Source of the DNA: Bacteriovorax sp.
GTDB lineage: Bacteria; Bdellovibrionota; Bacteriovoracia; Bacteriovoracales; Bacteriovoracaceae
Direction: 5' to 3'
Length of the DNA: 14,191 nt
Assembly: GCA_030654205.1 (NCBI GenBank)
Contig: JAURXW010000061.1
Location: 1-14,191, forward strand
Part shown: piece after piece, positions 13,264 through 14,191 of the stretch
Position numbering within the stretch: position 1 is the first letter of the stretch
Layout: every line of letters starts with the position of its first letter
Program-made: the position numbers and the translations under genes
The notes under the pieces: model-generated
Seen by the model: only the letters and a program-made list of their open reading frames with translations
What the model was told of the DNA's origin: nothing
Databases searched by the model: none

Positions 13264-14091
13264 ATGAAAAACAATTTCAAAATTTTAGTTCTTTTAACTT
13301 CTGGTTTAATGAGCAGTGCCTTCGCCGATACGGCCTCACTTTGCTCACAATCTCATACATCTTTTTTAGAAGTAGCACGCGAATACTCTGCTTGTAATTC
13401 AATCGTTGGATCTGACCAAGCGGCCTGTAATAAATTTTGTGAAGATGCAGACAAATTAAATGGATCGGGTGTAATATTGCCGGCCCAACAATATTGTTCT
13501 CCAGATCAAATTAATAGTATTGAAAAAAGAGCAAGGATGGAAGGAATTGATCAAGGTAGAAGACAGGGGCGCGATGAAGTTATAAGAGATCTTTCGGTTA
13601 AAGAAGATTTTATATCAGCAGATTACTACGGAATTAATGAGAGTGATTGTTCAAATAGAGTTTCTCAAGCGACTCAAAATTTAAGAATCGAAGCAATTAG
13701 AAGATGTAATGAAAAAGCCACTTCAATTCGTAATTGTTATATTCAAAGTGAAAAAAACACAGGAAGTTTTGGTCGCCCACCTAAGTTTGAAGGTGTAGGG
13801 AATTTTAGAAGAGATGATAACAGAAGTAATCAAGATGAATGTCAAAAAGCAGCTCTTGCTCAGGCAACATCAATGGCCCTAAAATCTTGTATGGATGCTA
13901 CTGGAAATGAATGTAGTGTGAATACAGCTGAAACACTTTTAAACCACAGACTTCAGGCCCCATCAGGACCGCGTTTTGGTAGAAGAGATGACCGTATTTG
14001 TGATGCTAAAGTAGTGGTAGAAGCTTCAAAAGATTTAGCTTATAAATGTAATGCTAAAATTTCAGCAAGAAATCAAGTGAGCGCTAACTAG
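13264..14091 (+). CDS. Secreted cysteine-repeat protein
   Basis: A 275-residue exported protein. ATG 13264 is preceded by GGAG (13254-13257) at 6 nt; an in-frame ATG at 13249 would add five residues but has no ribosome site. The signal peptide has core ILVLLTSGLM and a likely SAFA|D cleavage. The mature protein carries 13 cysteines in a loosely repeated spacing: C-x16-C-x10-C near the start, C-x18-C-x9-C (ESDC, RRC, RNC), C-x15-C-x7-C (DEC, KSC, NEC) and C-x15-C at the end. The segments between are alanine- and arginine-rich and predicted helical, suggesting a disulfide-stapled helical repeat protein folded in the periplasm or outside the cell. Two similar basic stretches, FGRPPKF and FGRRDD, sit in linkers. 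I recognise no family. It has its own strong terminator and is probably monocistronic. Confidence 0.75.
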   Translation: MKNNFKILVLLTSGLMSSAFADTASLCSQSHTSFLEVAREYSACNSIVGSDQAACNKFCEDADKLNGSGVILPAQQYCSPDQINSIEKRARMEGIDQGRRQGRDEVIRDLSVKEDFISADYYGINESDCSNRVSQATQNLRIEAIRRCNEKATSIRNCYIQSEKNTGSFGRPPKFEGVGNFRRDDNRSNQDECQKAALAQATSMALKSCMDATGNECSVNTAETLLNHRLQAPSGPRFGRRDDRICDAKVVVEASKDLAYKCNAKISARNQVSAN

Positions 14092-14112
14092 AATTAATAA
14101 AGATTAAAACCT

Positions 14113-14143
14113 AAAAAAGGCTTCGCAAGAGGCCTTTTTTTTT
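14113..14143 (+). terminator. Rho-independent terminator after the cysteine-repeat gene
   Basis: AAAAAAGGC (14113-14121) pairs with GCCTTTTTT (14132-14140), followed by more T to 14143. The 9-bp stem encloses a loop of about 10 nt and lies 22 nt after the stop codon at 14091. The A-run on the left could also let it work on the - strand. Confidence 0.88.
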
Positions 14144-14191
14144 ACTAAAATCAAAATGCACTTATAAATGGAATCCCCACTGAGAGCCCCC

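Overview
The window reads as ordinary chromosome from a low-GC Gram-negative predatory-type bacterium, most likely of the Bdellovibrionota (Bacteriovorax/Bacteriovoracaceae-like). This assignment is an inference from several features: AT-rich DNA, many Sec-exported proteins, C-terminal-Phe outer-membrane barrels, a giant lipoprotein, a probable sigma-54 promoter, and a transposase of the N-terminally extended kind common in myxobacteria and Bdellovibrio relatives. There is no rRNA, tRNA, CRISPR array, phage or plasmid backbone.

Layout. (1) Bases 1-1751, + strand, a probable housekeeping operon: the 3' end of glpX (fructose-1,6-bisphosphatase class II), a COQ10/RatA-like SRPBCC protein, a phasin-like 104-residue protein, and yggS (PLP homeostasis), whose start overlaps the preceding gene by 14 nt. 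(2) 1752-3454: two tandem paralogous outer-membrane barrel genes. The first has a well-spaced sigma-54-type promoter and its own terminator. The second follows that terminator almost at once and carries an in-frame TGA inside its signal peptide, exactly where the first has a TCA serine codon, so it is called a pseudogene. (3) 3590-4534: an isopenicillin-N-synthase-like Fe(II)/2-oxoglutarate oxygenase, ending in a bidirectional terminator shared with a convergent outer-membrane protein gene (4569-5507, - strand), which may be transcribed almost without a leader. (4) 5508-10781: a 207-nt divergent region with RNA-hairpin potential, then a gene for a 1686-residue lipoprotein. That protein has Ig/cadherin-like domains, three tail-fibre-like beta motifs, an FN3 domain and a C-terminal formylglycine-generating-enzyme (FGE)-like domain that lacks the catalytic cysteines. 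(5) 10841-12280: a DUF486 membrane protein, a ParA-family ATPase with an altered Walker A motif, and a translationally coupled 93-residue protein that is not ParB. (6) 12462-13115: a RAYT/Y1 HUH transposase-like gene flanked by small palindromes. (7) 13264-14091: a secreted cysteine-repeat protein with a strong terminator. Bases 14144-14191 show nothing recognisable.

The genes do not form one pathway; the common theme is envelope and surface proteins. The items most worth following are the orphan ParA plus small partner pair (possible cargo-positioning system), the giant lipoprotein architecture, the nonsense-interrupted barrel paralogue, and a marked excess of GGCC tetranucleotides, mostly placed as NNG|GCC codon pairs. 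No gap between genes exceeds about 210 bases.
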